Shown: positions 10,798 through 19,543, counted from the first letter of the stretch. The stretch is 64,000 nucleotides of DNA from Ardenticatenaceae bacterium (GCA_020634565.1 JACKBN010000008.1:124001-188000), one strand, 5' to 3'. Made by a program: numbers and translations. The notes: generated from the letters alone by a model not told the origin.

Positions 10798-11415
10798 TTA
10801 TTCTGGGGGTGAGACGCGCTTCATCTCGAAGAAGTCGTTGATGTGAGCGTAACCGGCACCGGCCAGCCGACCAATTGGCTGTAGTTTTTCTGGGGGAATA
10901 CGGCCGTTTTCATACAAATCATCCCGCACAAATACCGACTGCACCTCCCCCAAAACGGCCGCACCGCCACCTGGCCCCTCATGCACCACCACAATTTGCT
11001 GCAGCTTGCACACAAACGCAATCGGTGCTTCCGCCACGCGCGGCACACGAATCGTCTCGCTGGGCACAGGCGTCACGCCAGCCCAGGCAAACTCGTCCAC
11101 ACCAGCTTCAAACTCGGTGGCGGTTAGATTCATTGCCTCGGCTGTGGCTTCATTCACGATATTGATGACAAACTCCGGCACAGCGCGGATGTTGTACAGC
11201 GTATCCTTCATCCGCCCGCGCAGATCGCTCCAGCCAGGGGCAAACAGCAGCGTCATGGGATCAGAGCAAACGGCCGTAAAAAACGAAAACGGGGCTAAAT
11301 TCGGCCGTCCCTCAACGTCAATCGTGCTCACCCACGCTATGGGCCGGGGCACAATCGCGCCAATCATCAACTTATACCGATCTTTGCTACTCAAATTTTC
11401 CGCTTTAAATTGCAT
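10798..11415 (-). CDS. Flavin reductase-like FMN-binding split-barrel protein
   Basis: A 205-residue protein of the flavin reductase-like domain family (FMN-binding split barrel). The N-terminal pattern YKLMIGAIVPRPIAWVST followed by GRPNLAPFSFFTAVCSDP is typical of the FMN-binding site. Members reduce flavins with NAD(P)H or bind FMN in small redox enzymes; the substrate cannot be assigned. It is probably cytoplasmic, as no signal peptide is present. The ATG at 11415 is preceded by a GGAG ribosome site. The gene stands alone, flanked by the decayed IS region on one side and a small membrane-anchored protein on the other. Confidence 0.85.
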   Translation of the reverse strand: MQFKAENLSSKDRYKLMIGAIVPRPIAWVSTIDVEGRPNLAPFSFFTAVCSDPMTLLFAPGWSDLRGRMKDTLYNIRAVPEFVINIVNEATAEAMNLTATEFEAGVDEFAWAGVTPVPSETIRVPRVAEAPIAFVCKLQQIVVVHEGPGGGAAVLGEVQSVFVRDDLYENGRIPPEKLQPIGRLAGAGYAHINDFFEMKRVSPPE

Positions 11416-11478
11416 TCCCTGCTCCTGTTTTTAACATAAATGTCTCAAGGTTAACCCTGTAAACCAAACGTACGGGAA

Positions 11479-11901
11479 TTAGTTAACCCTCTCAGAAACA
11501 CTTGCAAAATCAACGATTTTTAATTCTTCTATTTTGATGTGAGTAATCGTAAAAAAATATTGTGCGCCATCCCTCGTATAGCAATCATAAAACACGTCAA
11601 AAACACCATCCCCCGAATGACCATAGAAAAAATATGTTTCATTCGTACAATTTGGAGGTTGGCGAGTCGTCATCCATTCATCAATTTGAGATTTCATATC
11701 TGCATCTGCTATCTCATAAGCAGCAGAGTGATTTTTTATCAGTGCTAATGCAAACGCGACCGCAACCTCAGATTCGGTATCCCGCTTGAACATTCGGAAA
11801 TACTCATCCAATTGTGCAGTAGAACCCCAAACGAAAACAATGCTCAATAATACTGCCAAACTACTGATGATAAGGAGTTTACGTTTTGTACTTTTTTGCA
11901 T
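11479..11901 (-). CDS. Small membrane-anchored protein of unknown function
   Basis: A 140-residue protein starting at the ATG at 11901 (MQKSTKRKLL). An upstream in-frame start would add an unlikely basic extension. Residues 8-27 form one hydrophobic helix after a positively charged N-terminus, so the rest should lie outside the membrane or be a signal-anchored domain. The extracytoplasmic part is mixed alpha/beta, with two cysteines (PPNCTNE and FYDCYT) that could form a disulfide. No family is recognised. Its base composition is richer in A+T than neighbours and it lacks ACGGCCGT copies, so it may be a recent arrival. Confidence 0.6.
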   Translation of the reverse strand: MQKSTKRKLLIISSLAVLLSIVFVWGSTAQLDEYFRMFKRDTESEVAVAFALALIKNHSAAYEIADADMKSQIDEWMTTRQPPNCTNETYFFYGHSGDGVFDVFYDCYTRDGAQYFFTITHIKIEELKIVDFASVSERVN

Positions 11902-11986
11902 TATTTTCCACTCGCAGATCGAAATAATTCTGTTGGCAGCACGACCGCGCAAACCACTTACCCACAAAGAAACAAATCTCTACCCT

Positions 11987-12004
11987 CTCTGTGCCCTCTG
12001 TGGC
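11987..12004. repeat. Second copy of the CTCTGTGCCCTCTGTGGC repeat
   Basis: This is an exact copy of one arm of the acnA terminator (5174-5191). It ends on the last base of the HD-hydrolase stop codon. Only one arm is present, so it does not form the same hairpin here. Confidence 0.6.
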
Positions 12005-12993
12005 TAACCCTCCGCAGAAATGACCCGCATGGGCCAGACACCTTGTTTGCGGCTCAGGTAGGTGGCGCGTCGTGCGGCAAACTCAAAATCCAGGGTGGAT
12101 AACGGCCGTAATTCCCCATCTTCCCCCAACACATCCGGGTCCACCGAGCGCAGCTTGGTGCTCACCCGAAACGTCGGACTCGCTTCATCCCACACAAATT
12201 CTGTTTCCACAGATACCTGCGCCAGCAACTTATTTAGATACGCATCTTCCGTGCTGTGCAGCTTTTGCCACAACACCTCGTCGGTCAGCCAAAAATCATC
12301 CTGCACAATGGCGCTGATTTCTAATCCGCGCTGGATGGCTCGTGCCGTCAGCTCATATAGCCCCACTTCGCGAAAGTTGGCCCAGCTGGCGTCATCGGCG
12401 GCCATGAACGTGTTGCCAAACCAACGGGCAACTTCTACCGTTTTGAGGGCGATACGGCCGTTCGCCACCACCAAATCTGCCACCGCCCGATTCACATCCG
12501 CCTGGGTGGCCAAACCCAAACCGACACAATCACGCAAAAAATAATCAATCCGATCGGCGCACAGCCGGGGCGATGGCTGCTCTAGCAACGTGTACGGCTC
12601 CTCATCCACAAAGTCAGCCCAGTTGTAAGCGTGCCTGCGCAAAATGTCCGGCAAATCTGTAGTGGCCATGTACGCTTCCTTCATCTCATCGTGGTAACTT
12701 TGGCCGTCATGATCATCCAGCACATAATCAATCACATGGCTAAACGCCGTATGGCTCACATCATGCAGCAGCGCCGCAATTTGTTCACGGACCGAACCAC
12801 CCAGCCGCCGCACCAGCAGCATCGCCCCCACCGAATGATCAAAGCGAGTAATCGGCTCGGTCAAACCAATCAGCCCCGTAATGCCATGCTGCAACACGCC
12901 GTGTAAGCGCTGCACAGCCTGCGACTGAATCAAATCTTGTAAAACAGGTTCCGTAATTGTCTCAGAACCATAAATTGAATCATCAACTTTCAT
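12004..12993 (-). CDS. HD-domain phosphohydrolase, SAMHD1/dGTPase-like
   Basis: A 329-residue HD-superfamily metal-dependent phosphohydrolase. The metal ligands are visible as H53 (RFDHSVGA), H77-D78 (LLHDVSH) and D147 or D150 (ADRIDYFLRD). The order, and the RFDHSxG and LLHDxSHxxFSH patterns, resemble the SAMHD1/dNTP triphosphohydrolase branch more than RelA/SpoT or cyclic-nucleotide phosphodiesterases. It probably hydrolyses nucleotides in the cytoplasm, but the exact substrate is unknown. It is a single gene divergent from the large lipoprotein at 13143. Confidence 0.8.
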   Translation of the reverse strand: MKVDDSIYGSETITEPVLQDLIQSQAVQRLHGVLQHGITGLIGLTEPITRFDHSVGAMLLVRRLGGSVREQIAALLHDVSHTAFSHVIDYVLDDHDGQSYHDEMKEAYMATTDLPDILRRHAYNWADFVDEEPYTLLEQPSPRLCADRIDYFLRDCVGLGLATQADVNRAVADLVVANGRIALKTVEVARWFGNTFMAADDASWANFREVGLYELTARAIQRGLEISAIVQDDFWLTDEVLWQKLHSTEDAYLNKLLAQVSVETEFVWDEASPTFRVSTKLRSVDPDVLGEDGELRPLSTLDFEFAARRATYLSRKQGVWPMRVISAEG

Positions 12994-13090
12994 AAAAAAT
13001 CCTTGCCTAAACTGGTATCTTGCACCATCGTCAACCTAATTAATTATGAACCATTACACACTTTCCCCGCTAATTTTGGTATCATACGGC

Positions 13091-13121
13091 AGATTGTCGC
13101 CCGGTTTGGCGACCACAATCT
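13091..13121 (+). promoter_or_regulatory. Hairpin in the leader of the PPC lipoprotein gene
   Basis: AGATT...AATCT encloses GTCGCC-CGGTTT-GGCGAC about 20 nt before the start codon at 13143. It may modulate translation or mRNA stability; no known riboswitch is recognised. Confidence 0.4.
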
Positions 13122-13142
13122 GTATCTGATCAGGAATTTGGA

Positions 13143-14687
13143 ATGAAATCACGTCATCTACTTTTTTTACTTGTACTGTTAATGATTTTTACCGCTTGTA
13201 ACGAAAACGGCCGTCCCACCCCCACCCCATTTCCTGAAAACGAAAGTACGGAAGAGGCCCTGAACCCGCTGGCTCCTCTGGCAATCAGCATTTCAGATCT
13301 GGCGGCAGACCCTGAAGCATATGCCCAAAGCTTTGTCGAAATTACCGGCCAATACCGGCGGCTGCCGCTGCTGGTGTGCGACAGCGATCCCCATCCGGCA
13401 CCAGCCACCTGGCAACTAGTGGCCGAAGATGGCAGCCTGGTGGCTATCGGTGGGTTTGACTCACAGGTGCGCTCTTTGCTGCCCAATGACCTGACCATGA
13501 CAGTGGCTGGCGTATGGCAGTTGTTTGATGGACCGGTTGGCTGTGGCAAAAATGCTAGCAGCCAGCAAATTTGGTACCTCAAAGCGAGTGACATCCTTTC
13601 CCCCAGCCCTATTGCCCGCGTAACGCTCACCCCCACCGGCTCAGGCACCCAAATTGCCGAGACAGATGACGGAACGGCCGTTGCCACTCCCGACAATCAA
13701 GGCAATCTCCCGCCAACCCCCACGACAGATACAGGGGATGAAACCGACGGCCAATTTACCAGCACACCCACCTCCGCCAGCACCACCGTACCCGCCCCAC
13801 CCGGCGGCACAGCCGCCAGCACCGCGACGCCCACTTCCGGCAGCGGCGGCGGTCCGGGCAGCATCGGCCCGACCAATACGCCTGCGGGCTCGGACAACGA
13901 AACAAACACACCCACACCAACCAGTGGCGCAGGCACACCAACGGCTTCCAATGGCACACCAACCCCCACCAGCAGCAGTGGCGGCAATGGCAGCCCCACC
14001 CCCACCACAAATGCACTCAGCACAGCTACGCGCAATCCCACAGATTTTGACGTTGTAGAATTTGATGATCTGTCCCCGGAACTTCCCGTCCTGGAATTAC
14101 TGGCTGAAGAAGAAACCCATCTCTGGCCCATTTTGTTTGATAACACCGCGGCCATTACGATTACGGCCGTTTCAGAACCGTCCGTAGACCTGGTGCTAGA
14201 AATTCTGGACCCGGCCAACAGCGTGGTGGAACAGGCCAACAGCGGCGGCAGCGGCGCCGTCGAATCAATCGTCAACGCCCAGCTAAACGTAGCGCTAGAT
14301 TACAAAATTCGCGTTTATAACCTGAACGGTACAGCCGGTGAATATTGTCTTATTTTCAGTGAAGAAGGGGGCTTCCCCGACAGTATCAAAGGGCGAATTG
14401 ATTACGGGCAAACGGTCAACAATACCATCGAGACGCTGGCCATTAATTATTGGTGTTTCATGGGCAGCAGTGGTGACACCATCACCATTTCAAGCAGCGC
14501 CACCGGCAACACCGGCGATTTTGTGGTCGGCCTGTTTGGCCCGCCAGATTTTGATGCCATCGGCACGCCCTTTGCCGGTTCGGAAATTACCAACGTCACG
14601 CTCACCGAAGACAGCATGTACCTGATCGGCATTCTGGACTTTGATGCGGGCGAGACGGGTTACTCGTTAACGCTCAACAGAAATTAA
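13143..14687 (+). CDS. Lipoprotein with Thr/Pro-rich linker and pre-peptidase C-terminal-like domains
   Basis: A 514-residue predicted lipoprotein. A signal peptide ends in a lipobox (FTAC, Cys19). An N-terminal globular domain (about 45-155) contains a SFVEITGQYRRLP strand pattern reminiscent of OB-type folds. Residues about 155-300 are a long Thr/Pro/Ser/Gly-rich linker with many PTPTS words. The C-terminal 200 residues contain two beta-sandwich units like bacterial pre-peptidase C-terminal domains (FDNTAAITITAVS...DLVLEILDP and GDTITISSSATG...FVVGLFGPP). It is likely surface-displayed, with binding rather than catalytic function. Its TAA overlaps the stop codon of the convergent MFS gene. 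Confidence 0.8.
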   Translation: MKSRHLLFLLVLLMIFTACNENGRPTPTPFPENESTEEALNPLAPLAISISDLAADPEAYAQSFVEITGQYRRLPLLVCDSDPHPAPATWQLVAEDGSLVAIGGFDSQVRSLLPNDLTMTVAGVWQLFDGPVGCGKNASSQQIWYLKASDILSPSPIARVTLTPTGSGTQIAETDDGTAVATPDNQGNLPPTPTTDTGDETDGQFTSTPTSASTTVPAPPGGTAASTATPTSGSGGGPGSIGPTNTPAGSDNETNTPTPTSGAGTPTASNGTPTPTSSSGGNGSPTPTTNALSTATRNPTDFDVVEFDDLSPELPVLELLAEEETHLWPILFDNTAAITITAVSEPSVDLVLEILDPANSVVEQANSGGSGAVESIVNAQLNVALDYKIRVYNLNGTAGEYCLIFSEEGGFPDSIKGRIDYGQTVNNTIETLAINYWCFMGSSGDTITISSSATGNTGDFVVGLFGPPDFDAIGTPFAGSEITNVTLTEDSMYLIGILDFDAGETGYSLTLNRN

Positions 14688-15940
14688 ACGGCCGTTGCTG
14701 GTGGTGTGGCGTTCTGCTGAAAACGGTTAAACCAGAAAAGCAGCGCCACCAGCAGCAGCGACAGCGCAATGCCCACAGCCGCAACGGCCGTCATGCCACC
14801 CTGACTAAATACCGCACCGGTTCCCAAACTGCCCACCCCGGTTGCCAATGAAACCAACACCTCGCTGGCCCCTTGCGCCTGAGCCCGCTCCCTGGCTGCC
14901 AGCGCATCCGCCAGCAGCGATGACCCGGCAATAAAGCAAAAGTTCCAGCCCAACCCCAACAAAAAGAGCGCCACCGCCAGATTCGGTACGGCCACGGAAA
15001 GCGGTGCCAAAATGCCAGAAATAATCAGGATGGCCGAACCAGCCACGATGAGCGGAATACGGCCGTATCGATCAATCAGCCAGCCCGTCACGCTAGATAA
15101 GCCAAACATGCCCAGCGTATGCGCCATAATCACCAGCGAAACCGATTCCGTACTGTGATTGTGATGGTTCATATGCAGCGGCGTAATCACCATGATCAGC
15201 GCCATCACCAACTGCCCAATGGCCATCGCCGCCACCGCCAGCAGCACCGCCGGCTGGCGAAAGATTTGGGACAACGGCCGTACCGGCAAATCAGGCTCCT
15301 TGTTGGGATTTTCCGCCTCCAATGCCTGGCTCACCTGCCGGGGGTCTGGCCGCAAAAAGAGGAAAATCGCCAGCAAGCCAATGGCGTACAGCACCGCCGC
15401 CGCCAGATACGGGCCACTGTTTCCCAGCAGATCCCACGATTCGGCAAAAAGGGTAGAAGGCCCCACCAGCAGCGGGCCACCCACAGCGCCCACCGTCCCG
15501 GCAAACACCATCAAACCAATGACCTTGGCCCGGCGATCGGCCGTTTGCACCTCTGCCGCCACATAGCGCGCCTGATCGCTGCCGCCACGCCCCATGCCCA
15601 TCAGCGCTGCGCCCGCGCAAAACCCAATGAACGACGCACTCAACACCGCCCAGACGGTGAGCAAGGCACCCGCCAGCGCCAGGGCAAACCCAATCGAAAG
15701 CCCCAACCGACGGCCTACCTTATCAAACAGCCAGCCAATCGGATACGCAGCCGCCGCGCGCCCCAACAGCGTGACGGTGTTGGGCACCCCGGCCATACTG
15801 TCGCTGCCACCCAGTTCCGCCGCCAAAATTGGGGACAGGGTAAATGCCGCAATCATGGCCGCCGAAAACAAGCTTTGCGAGAAAAAAAGAGCGCCAGTCA
15901 GCCGCTGGCGGGTCGAATGAGAAAGGGTTGCCGATGTCAT
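14684..15940 (-). CDS. Major facilitator superfamily transporter
   Basis: A 418-residue integral membrane protein with about 12 hydrophobic helices in two halves. The loop motif GWLFDKVGRRLGL between helices 2 and 3, and GWLIDRYGRIPL in the second half, are the classical MFS A-motif pair. It moves a small solute or drug by proton or other ion coupling; the substrate is not evident. The gene runs convergent to the PPC lipoprotein, and the stop codons overlap by two bases at 14684-14687, with an ACGGCCGT copy immediately inside the end of this gene. Confidence 0.88.
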   Translation of the reverse strand: MTSATLSHSTRQRLTGALFFSQSLFSAAMIAAFTLSPILAAELGGSDSMAGVPNTVTLLGRAAAAYPIGWLFDKVGRRLGLSIGFALALAGALLTVWAVLSASFIGFCAGAALMGMGRGGSDQARYVAAEVQTADRRAKVIGLMVFAGTVGAVGGPLLVGPSTLFAESWDLLGNSGPYLAAAVLYAIGLLAIFLFLRPDPRQVSQALEAENPNKEPDLPVRPLSQIFRQPAVLLAVAAMAIGQLVMALIMVITPLHMNHHNHSTESVSLVIMAHTLGMFGLSSVTGWLIDRYGRIPLIVAGSAILIISGILAPLSVAVPNLAVALFLLGLGWNFCFIAGSSLLADALAARERAQAQGASEVLVSLATGVGSLGTGAVFSQGGMTAVAAVGIALSLLLVALLFWFNRFQQNATPPATAV

Positions 15941-16033
15941 TGGGTTCCTTTGTGCGTCATGAATTGTGCGAGCTCGTCAAAAGAGGAGAATCTTACTGTC
16001 AACTCCCCATTTTTGCGAACGTGTGGAGCCAAA

Positions 16034-16097
16034 AAACCTGACAGATCTGTGAAATCTGCGTTGCTAAGCAAACCAAATTTGTAGACCTGTCAGGTTT
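16034..16097. repeat. AAACCTGACAG inverted-repeat element, copy 1
   Basis: AAACCTGACAG (16034-16044) and its exact complement CTGTCAGGTTT (16087-16097) flank 42 nt. The same pair of arms occurs at 25370-25463. Here it lies between two divergent genes (MFS and LuxR), where a terminator role is unlikely, so it is better seen as a dispersed repeat. Confidence 0.65.
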
Positions 16098-16149
16098 CGC
16101 TGACTAAATCTAACCTTCCTCATAGAAAGCTGTGGTACGCTTGGCCGCC

Positions 16150-16809
16150 ATGAGCGAACTATCCCAACTAATTTCCATTGCCATCGTGGCTAATGATCCG
16201 CTGGCCCGTGCCGGATTGGCGGCGCTTTTGGCTGCGGAACCGGCCTGCGACATCGTGGCCCAGATGAGTCTGGCTGACTGGCTAGCAGATTTGCAAACGG
16301 GCGAATCAATCGCTGAGCTGCCCAACGGCCCGCTCGATGGGGTGGTTTGGGATGTTGGTTGGGAGTCTGTAACCGCCCTGCCAGATGAGGAGCCATTCCC
16401 TTTGCCCGTGGTGGCGCTGCTGCCAGATGATACGGCCGTTCCCCAACTCTGGTCGCTCGGTATTCAGGCCATGCTGCGACGGGATGCCTCGGCCGCGGCC
16501 ATCCTGGCTGCTCTGCAAGCCGCCCTGCACAATCTCGCCACGCTAGACCCGGATTTTGTAACGGCCGTTCTGCCCCCCACCCCCATCAGCGCCGACCCCT
16601 TACCTGAATTGGTTGAGCTTACCCCGCGTGAGCAGGAAGTGCTCACCCTGCTGGCGGAGGGACTCACCAACAAAGCCATTGCTCACCAGCTAGAAATCAG
16701 CGACCACACCGTCAAATTCCACGTCAACGCCATTCTGGGCAAGCTCAACGCCCAAAGCCGCACGGAAGCCGTCGTGCAGGCAACGCGGCTAGGATTGCTG
16801 CTTTTATAA
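16150..16809 (+). CDS. LuxR-family regulator with a degenerate receiver domain
   Basis: A 219-residue NarL/LuxR-type regulator. The C-terminal 60 residues are a clear LuxR helix-turn-helix (LTPREQEVLTLLAEGLTNKAIA, then DHTVKFHVNAILGKL). The N-terminal 120 residues have the receiver fold pattern, but the acidic pair reads N-D (IVANDPLARAGL), the conserved Lys is missing (LRRDASAAAI), and only a WDVGW Asp could take phosphate. It is therefore probably a pseudo-receiver regulated by something other than phosphorylation. The ATG at 16150 (MSELSQL) is chosen over one 18 nt upstream. No partner kinase is adjacent; a protease pair follows on the same strand. Confidence 0.85.
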   Translation: MSELSQLISIAIVANDPLARAGLAALLAAEPACDIVAQMSLADWLADLQTGESIAELPNGPLDGVVWDVGWESVTALPDEEPFPLPVVALLPDDTAVPQLWSLGIQAMLRRDASAAAILAALQAALHNLATLDPDFVTAVLPPTPISADPLPELVELTPREQEVLTLLAEGLTNKAIAHQLEISDHTVKFHVNAILGKLNAQSRTEAVVQATRLGLLLL

Positions 16810-16918
16810 TTGAGGGCGAGACATATCACCTACCCATTCTTCCAGGTAGCCCACCCCCGAAATGGCTGATTTCGCCCAAGTCGCTTTCTCCTAAACTAAA
16901 CAGCATCACAAACCGTAG

Positions 16919-16938
16919 GCGCGGATTCTTTCCGCGAA
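16919..16938. repeat. GCGGATTCTTTCCGCG element
   Basis: A short palindromic word with a 5-bp stem (GCGGA...TCCGC) just before the protease gene at 16955. The same word, in inverted form, is part of the large hairpin at 53013-53066, so it belongs to a dispersed intergenic family. Confidence 0.45.
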
Positions 16939-16954
16939 AATGTAAGGAGCAACC

Positions 16955-17851
16955 ATGAGCAACGTATTAACTGAACTTTCGGCGGCATTGGCAACGGCCG
17001 TTTCCCAGGCAGATTCCGGCATTGTGCGTGTGGAAGGACGCCGCCGCCTTGGAGCCACCGGCATCGTCTGGAGCGCCGAAGGACTTATTCTCACCGCCAA
17101 CCATGTGGTCCGGCAAGACGAAGGGCTAACCGTGGGTCTGCCCGACGGCAGCCGCGTGGCGGCCAGCCTGGTTGGGCGCGATCCCTCAACCGATCTGGCC
17201 GTACTGAAAGCAGAAGCCAGCGGCCTCACGCCGCTTACCGAAGGCAACAAGCAAGAATTGGGCGTGGGCAACCTGGTGCTGGCGCTGGGGCGGCCCGGAC
17301 GCACCGTGCAGGCCACGCTGGGCATTGTTTCCGCGCTGGGCGAAGGCTGGCGCACTCGCCTGGGCGGGCAGATTGACCGCTACCTGCAAACAGATGTGGT
17401 GATGTACCCCGGCTTCTCCGGCGGTCCGTTGGTAGACGCGGCCGGACAGCTTATTGGCCTGAACACGTCCGCCCTGGGGCGCGGCGTCAGCCTGACAATC
17501 CCCACGCCGACCCTGGCGCGCGTGGCGGATGCGCTGCAAGCGCACGGCCGTGTGCAGCGTGGGTATCTGGGCGTCAGCACCCAACGCGTGCACCTGCCCG
17601 ATGAGTTGAAGGCAGAGCTGGAGCAAAAGCGCGGCCTGCTGGTGGTCTCTGTGGAAAAGGACAGCCCGGCAGCCAAAGCGGGCCTGACAATGGGCGACAC
17701 GCTCGTTTCCTTCGCCGACAATGCGGTGCAGTCTCACGATGATCTGCTGGCTTTGCTGGCAGGCGATGTGGTGGGAACGGCCGTATCGGCCAAATTCGTG
17801 CGCGGCGGTCAGGTCCACACCACCGAAATCACCGTGGCGGCTCGCTCCTAA
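16955..17851 (+). CDS. HtrA/DegP-like serine protease with PDZ domain, no signal peptide
   Basis: A 298-residue trypsin-like protease plus one PDZ domain. The catalytic triad is H50 (LTANHVV), D80 (PSTDLAVLK) and S155 (GFSGGPLV; Phe replaces the usual Asn before Ser). The PDZ spans about 195-295 (RGYLGVSTQ...AAKAGLTMGDTLVSF). HtrA proteins act in protein quality control, normally in the envelope; this one has neither signal peptide nor membrane helix, so it may be cytoplasmic. An AAGGAG ribosome site precedes the ATG. A second, PDZ-less paralogue follows after 58 nt, separated by a perfect 18-bp inverted repeat. Confidence 0.9.
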   Translation: MSNVLTELSAALATAVSQADSGIVRVEGRRRLGATGIVWSAEGLILTANHVVRQDEGLTVGLPDGSRVAASLVGRDPSTDLAVLKAEASGLTPLTEGNKQELGVGNLVLALGRPGRTVQATLGIVSALGEGWRTRLGGQIDRYLQTDVVMYPGFSGGPLVDAAGQLIGLNTSALGRGVSLTIPTPTLARVADALQAHGRVQRGYLGVSTQRVHLPDELKAELEQKRGLLVVSVEKDSPAAKAGLTMGDTLVSFADNAVQSHDDLLALLAGDVVGTAVSAKFVRGGQVHTTEITVAARS

Positions 17852-17857
17852 TGACAC

Positions 17858-17902
17858 AATTACCAATTACTAATTACAAAACGCAATTAGTAATTGGTAA
17901 TT
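17858..17902 (+). terminator. Perfect 18-bp inverted repeat with T-run between protease genes
   Basis: AATTACCAATTACTAATT (17858-17875) pairs perfectly with 17885-17902 around a 9-nt loop, followed by a run of T. It looks like an intrinsic terminator after the first protease gene, but it also lies just before the start of the second (17910), so it could set relative expression of the pair. Confidence 0.6.
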
Positions 17903-17909
17903 TTTAACC

Positions 17910-18509
17910 ATGAATTTTCTAACCAACATTAATCAAACCATGAACGCGCTCATTCAGACGGTGCAGCAAAGCGTGGTGCGCATTGGCAACGGCCGTTCCG
18001 GCTTTGGTGCCGGTACCATCTGGCATTCGGATGGGCTGATTCTCACCAACGCCCACGTGGTGCAGCGTCGTGAACCGGAGGTGACATTGGCAGACGGCCG
18101 TACCTTCCCCTCCCAACTGCTGGCCTACGATGAATCAGTGGATTTGGCCGCCCTCTACATCGCGGCAAACCAACTGCCAACGATTGAGTTGGGCCATTCC
18201 AGCCAGCTAAAAACCGGTGATTGGGTAGTCGCGGTGGGGCATCCGTGGGGCGTGATTGGTGCCGCTTCCTGGGGCACAGTCATCGCCGTGGGGCAACCGT
18301 TAGAGCAAAATGGATATCGAGGAGAGCTGGTGCAGTTGGGGATTCAGCTGCGTCCGGGGCATTCGGGCGGGCCTTTGGTGGATGGAAACGGCCGTCTCGT
18401 CGGCATCAACACCATGATCTCTGGCCCACAGGTGGGCCTCGCCATCCCGGTGGACATCGCCAAAAAGTTTTTGCAAGAAAAGATGGGGAGCGCTGCTACC
18501 GCAGCGTGA
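17910..18509 (+). CDS. Trypsin-like serine protease without PDZ domain
   Basis: A 199-residue HtrA-type protease domain only. The triad is H49 (LTNAHVV), D78 (ESVDLAAL) and S152 (RPGHSGGPLV). It has no signal peptide and no PDZ. It is a diverged paralogue of the upstream protein, sharing the opening pattern (IVRV/VVRI, then GLILT-N/A-H). The two may form mixed oligomers or act on related substrates; that is inference. The ATG at 17910 follows the hairpin by 7 nt and has no clear ribosome site, so translation may be weak or coupled. Confidence 0.85.
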   Translation: MNFLTNINQTMNALIQTVQQSVVRIGNGRSGFGAGTIWHSDGLILTNAHVVQRREPEVTLADGRTFPSQLLAYDESVDLAALYIAANQLPTIELGHSSQLKTGDWVVAVGHPWGVIGAASWGTVIAVGQPLEQNGYRGELVQLGIQLRPGHSGGPLVDGNGRLVGINTMISGPQVGLAIPVDIAKKFLQEKMGSAATAA

Positions 18510-18510
18510 A

Positions 18511-18565
18511 CGGTAATCGGTGAACAGCCATCAGTTTCCTACCGATTACTGTTCACCGATTACCG
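18511..18565. terminator. 17-bp inverted repeat between convergent genes
   Basis: CGGTAATCGGTGAACAG (18511-18527) is complementary to 18549-18565 around a 21-nt loop. It lies between the convergent protease and molybdoenzyme genes and is a likely bidirectional terminator. The arm is a tandem of TAATCGGTGAACAG-like words. Confidence 0.6.
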
Positions 18566-18576
18566 ATTACCAAAAT

Positions 18577-19230
18577 CTAAAACCAGCGGCCACCAGAAAA
18601 ACGCTGCTCCTGCCAGGGATCGGCTTCATTGTGGTAACCAGCGCGCTCCCAAAAGCCTAGCTGATCATCCGCCCGAAACTCCAGACTGCGCAGCCATTTG
18701 CCACCTTTCCACAAATACGCCGACTTTTCCTCACTGCGGTCCGCAAACGCCCCGATGACACCGCGCAGCGGCCAGCCATGCTCCAACGTCAGCGGCTTGC
18801 CATCGTAATGCGTGGCCAGCAGAAAATTGTCGAGCATCACCAACTCAATGGGCGTGTTGGTGGTATAGCCCACTTCGCAATGCTGAATCACATACTTCGC
18901 TTCTGGCTTTGGCGTGATGAAACCCTCATCTACCAGCGTTTTCAGCGACACACCTTCCCAATCCGTATCAAACTTGGACCAGCGCGTCACGCAGTGAATA
19001 TCCAGCGTTAGTTTGGTGCGGGGCAGCTTGTTAAATGCTTCCCAATCCCAAACCTTTTCTTCTTCAACCAGACCAAACACACGAAAATCCCAATTTGCCA
19101 AATCGGTATTGGGCGTGGGGCCATAATGCAATACCGGGAATTTTTGTGTTAACGACTGCCCTGGTGGCAACCGATTCATCCCTTTTACCTCATCTTCTTG
19201 CTCGCGTCGGCCAAAAACTTTATTAAACAT
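18577..19230 (-). CDS. Sulfite oxidase/YedY-like molybdopterin oxidoreductase
   Basis: A 217-residue oxidoreductase molybdopterin-binding domain protein. The cysteine that binds molybdenum is in DIHCVTRWSKFD, and the region that follows (DWEGVSLKTLVDEG) and HGWPLRGVIGAF are family signatures. It lacks a Tat signal, a heme domain and the dimerisation domain of full sulfite oxidases, so it resembles the short YedY/MsrP-like branch, here apparently cytoplasmic. The start at 19230 (MFNKVFGRRE) is chosen because GGAG lies 7 nt upstream; a longer form would add an unlikely leader. The substrate is unknown. Confidence 0.85.
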   Translation of the reverse strand: MFNKVFGRREQEDEVKGMNRLPPGQSLTQKFPVLHYGPTPNTDLANWDFRVFGLVEEEKVWDWEAFNKLPRTKLTLDIHCVTRWSKFDTDWEGVSLKTLVDEGFITPKPEAKYVIQHCEVGYTTNTPIELVMLDNFLLATHYDGKPLTLEHGWPLRGVIGAFADRSEEKSAYLWKGGKWLRSLEFRADDQLGFWERAGYHNEADPWQEQRFSGGRWF

Positions 19231-19450
19231 AGGGGTCTCCTTGAAATTACGGCTGATAAGTTCCAGTATAGCAAATAGAGTCACTGTACACAGGGGTTCT
19301 TACGCACAACTTACCAGGGTGTAAGCATTTTGTTAGATTTGGGCAACCACCATCGTTATACTTCCACCAGATTGACTCAAATATACCTGGATATACCATT
19401 CTCCAGTTGAGATCATGGTACAATCGCCTTACCGAATCGACAAAACGCAA

Positions 19451-19519
19451 GCATCTGCATAAATTTCGCTCTGAAATTATTCAGATGCATCGCATCATCA
19501 CCTGGTTCCCGGCCAGGTG
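19451..19519 (+). promoter_or_regulatory. Two-hairpin leader of sucA
   Basis: In the 313-nt gap between the divergent molybdoenzyme and sucA genes, the sucA leader has a long imperfect stem (GCATCTG at 19451-19457 with CAGATGC at 19482-19488, with an inner AATTTC/GAAATT stem). A second stem follows (CACCTGG 19499-19505, CCAGGTG 19513-19519). The only GGAG lies 20 nt before the ATG at 19544, which is too far for a normal site. The structure may control ribosome access or mRNA stability. No known riboswitch is recognised. Confidence 0.45.
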
Positions 19520-19543
19520 CGGAGACAAAAAGAAACACATTTT

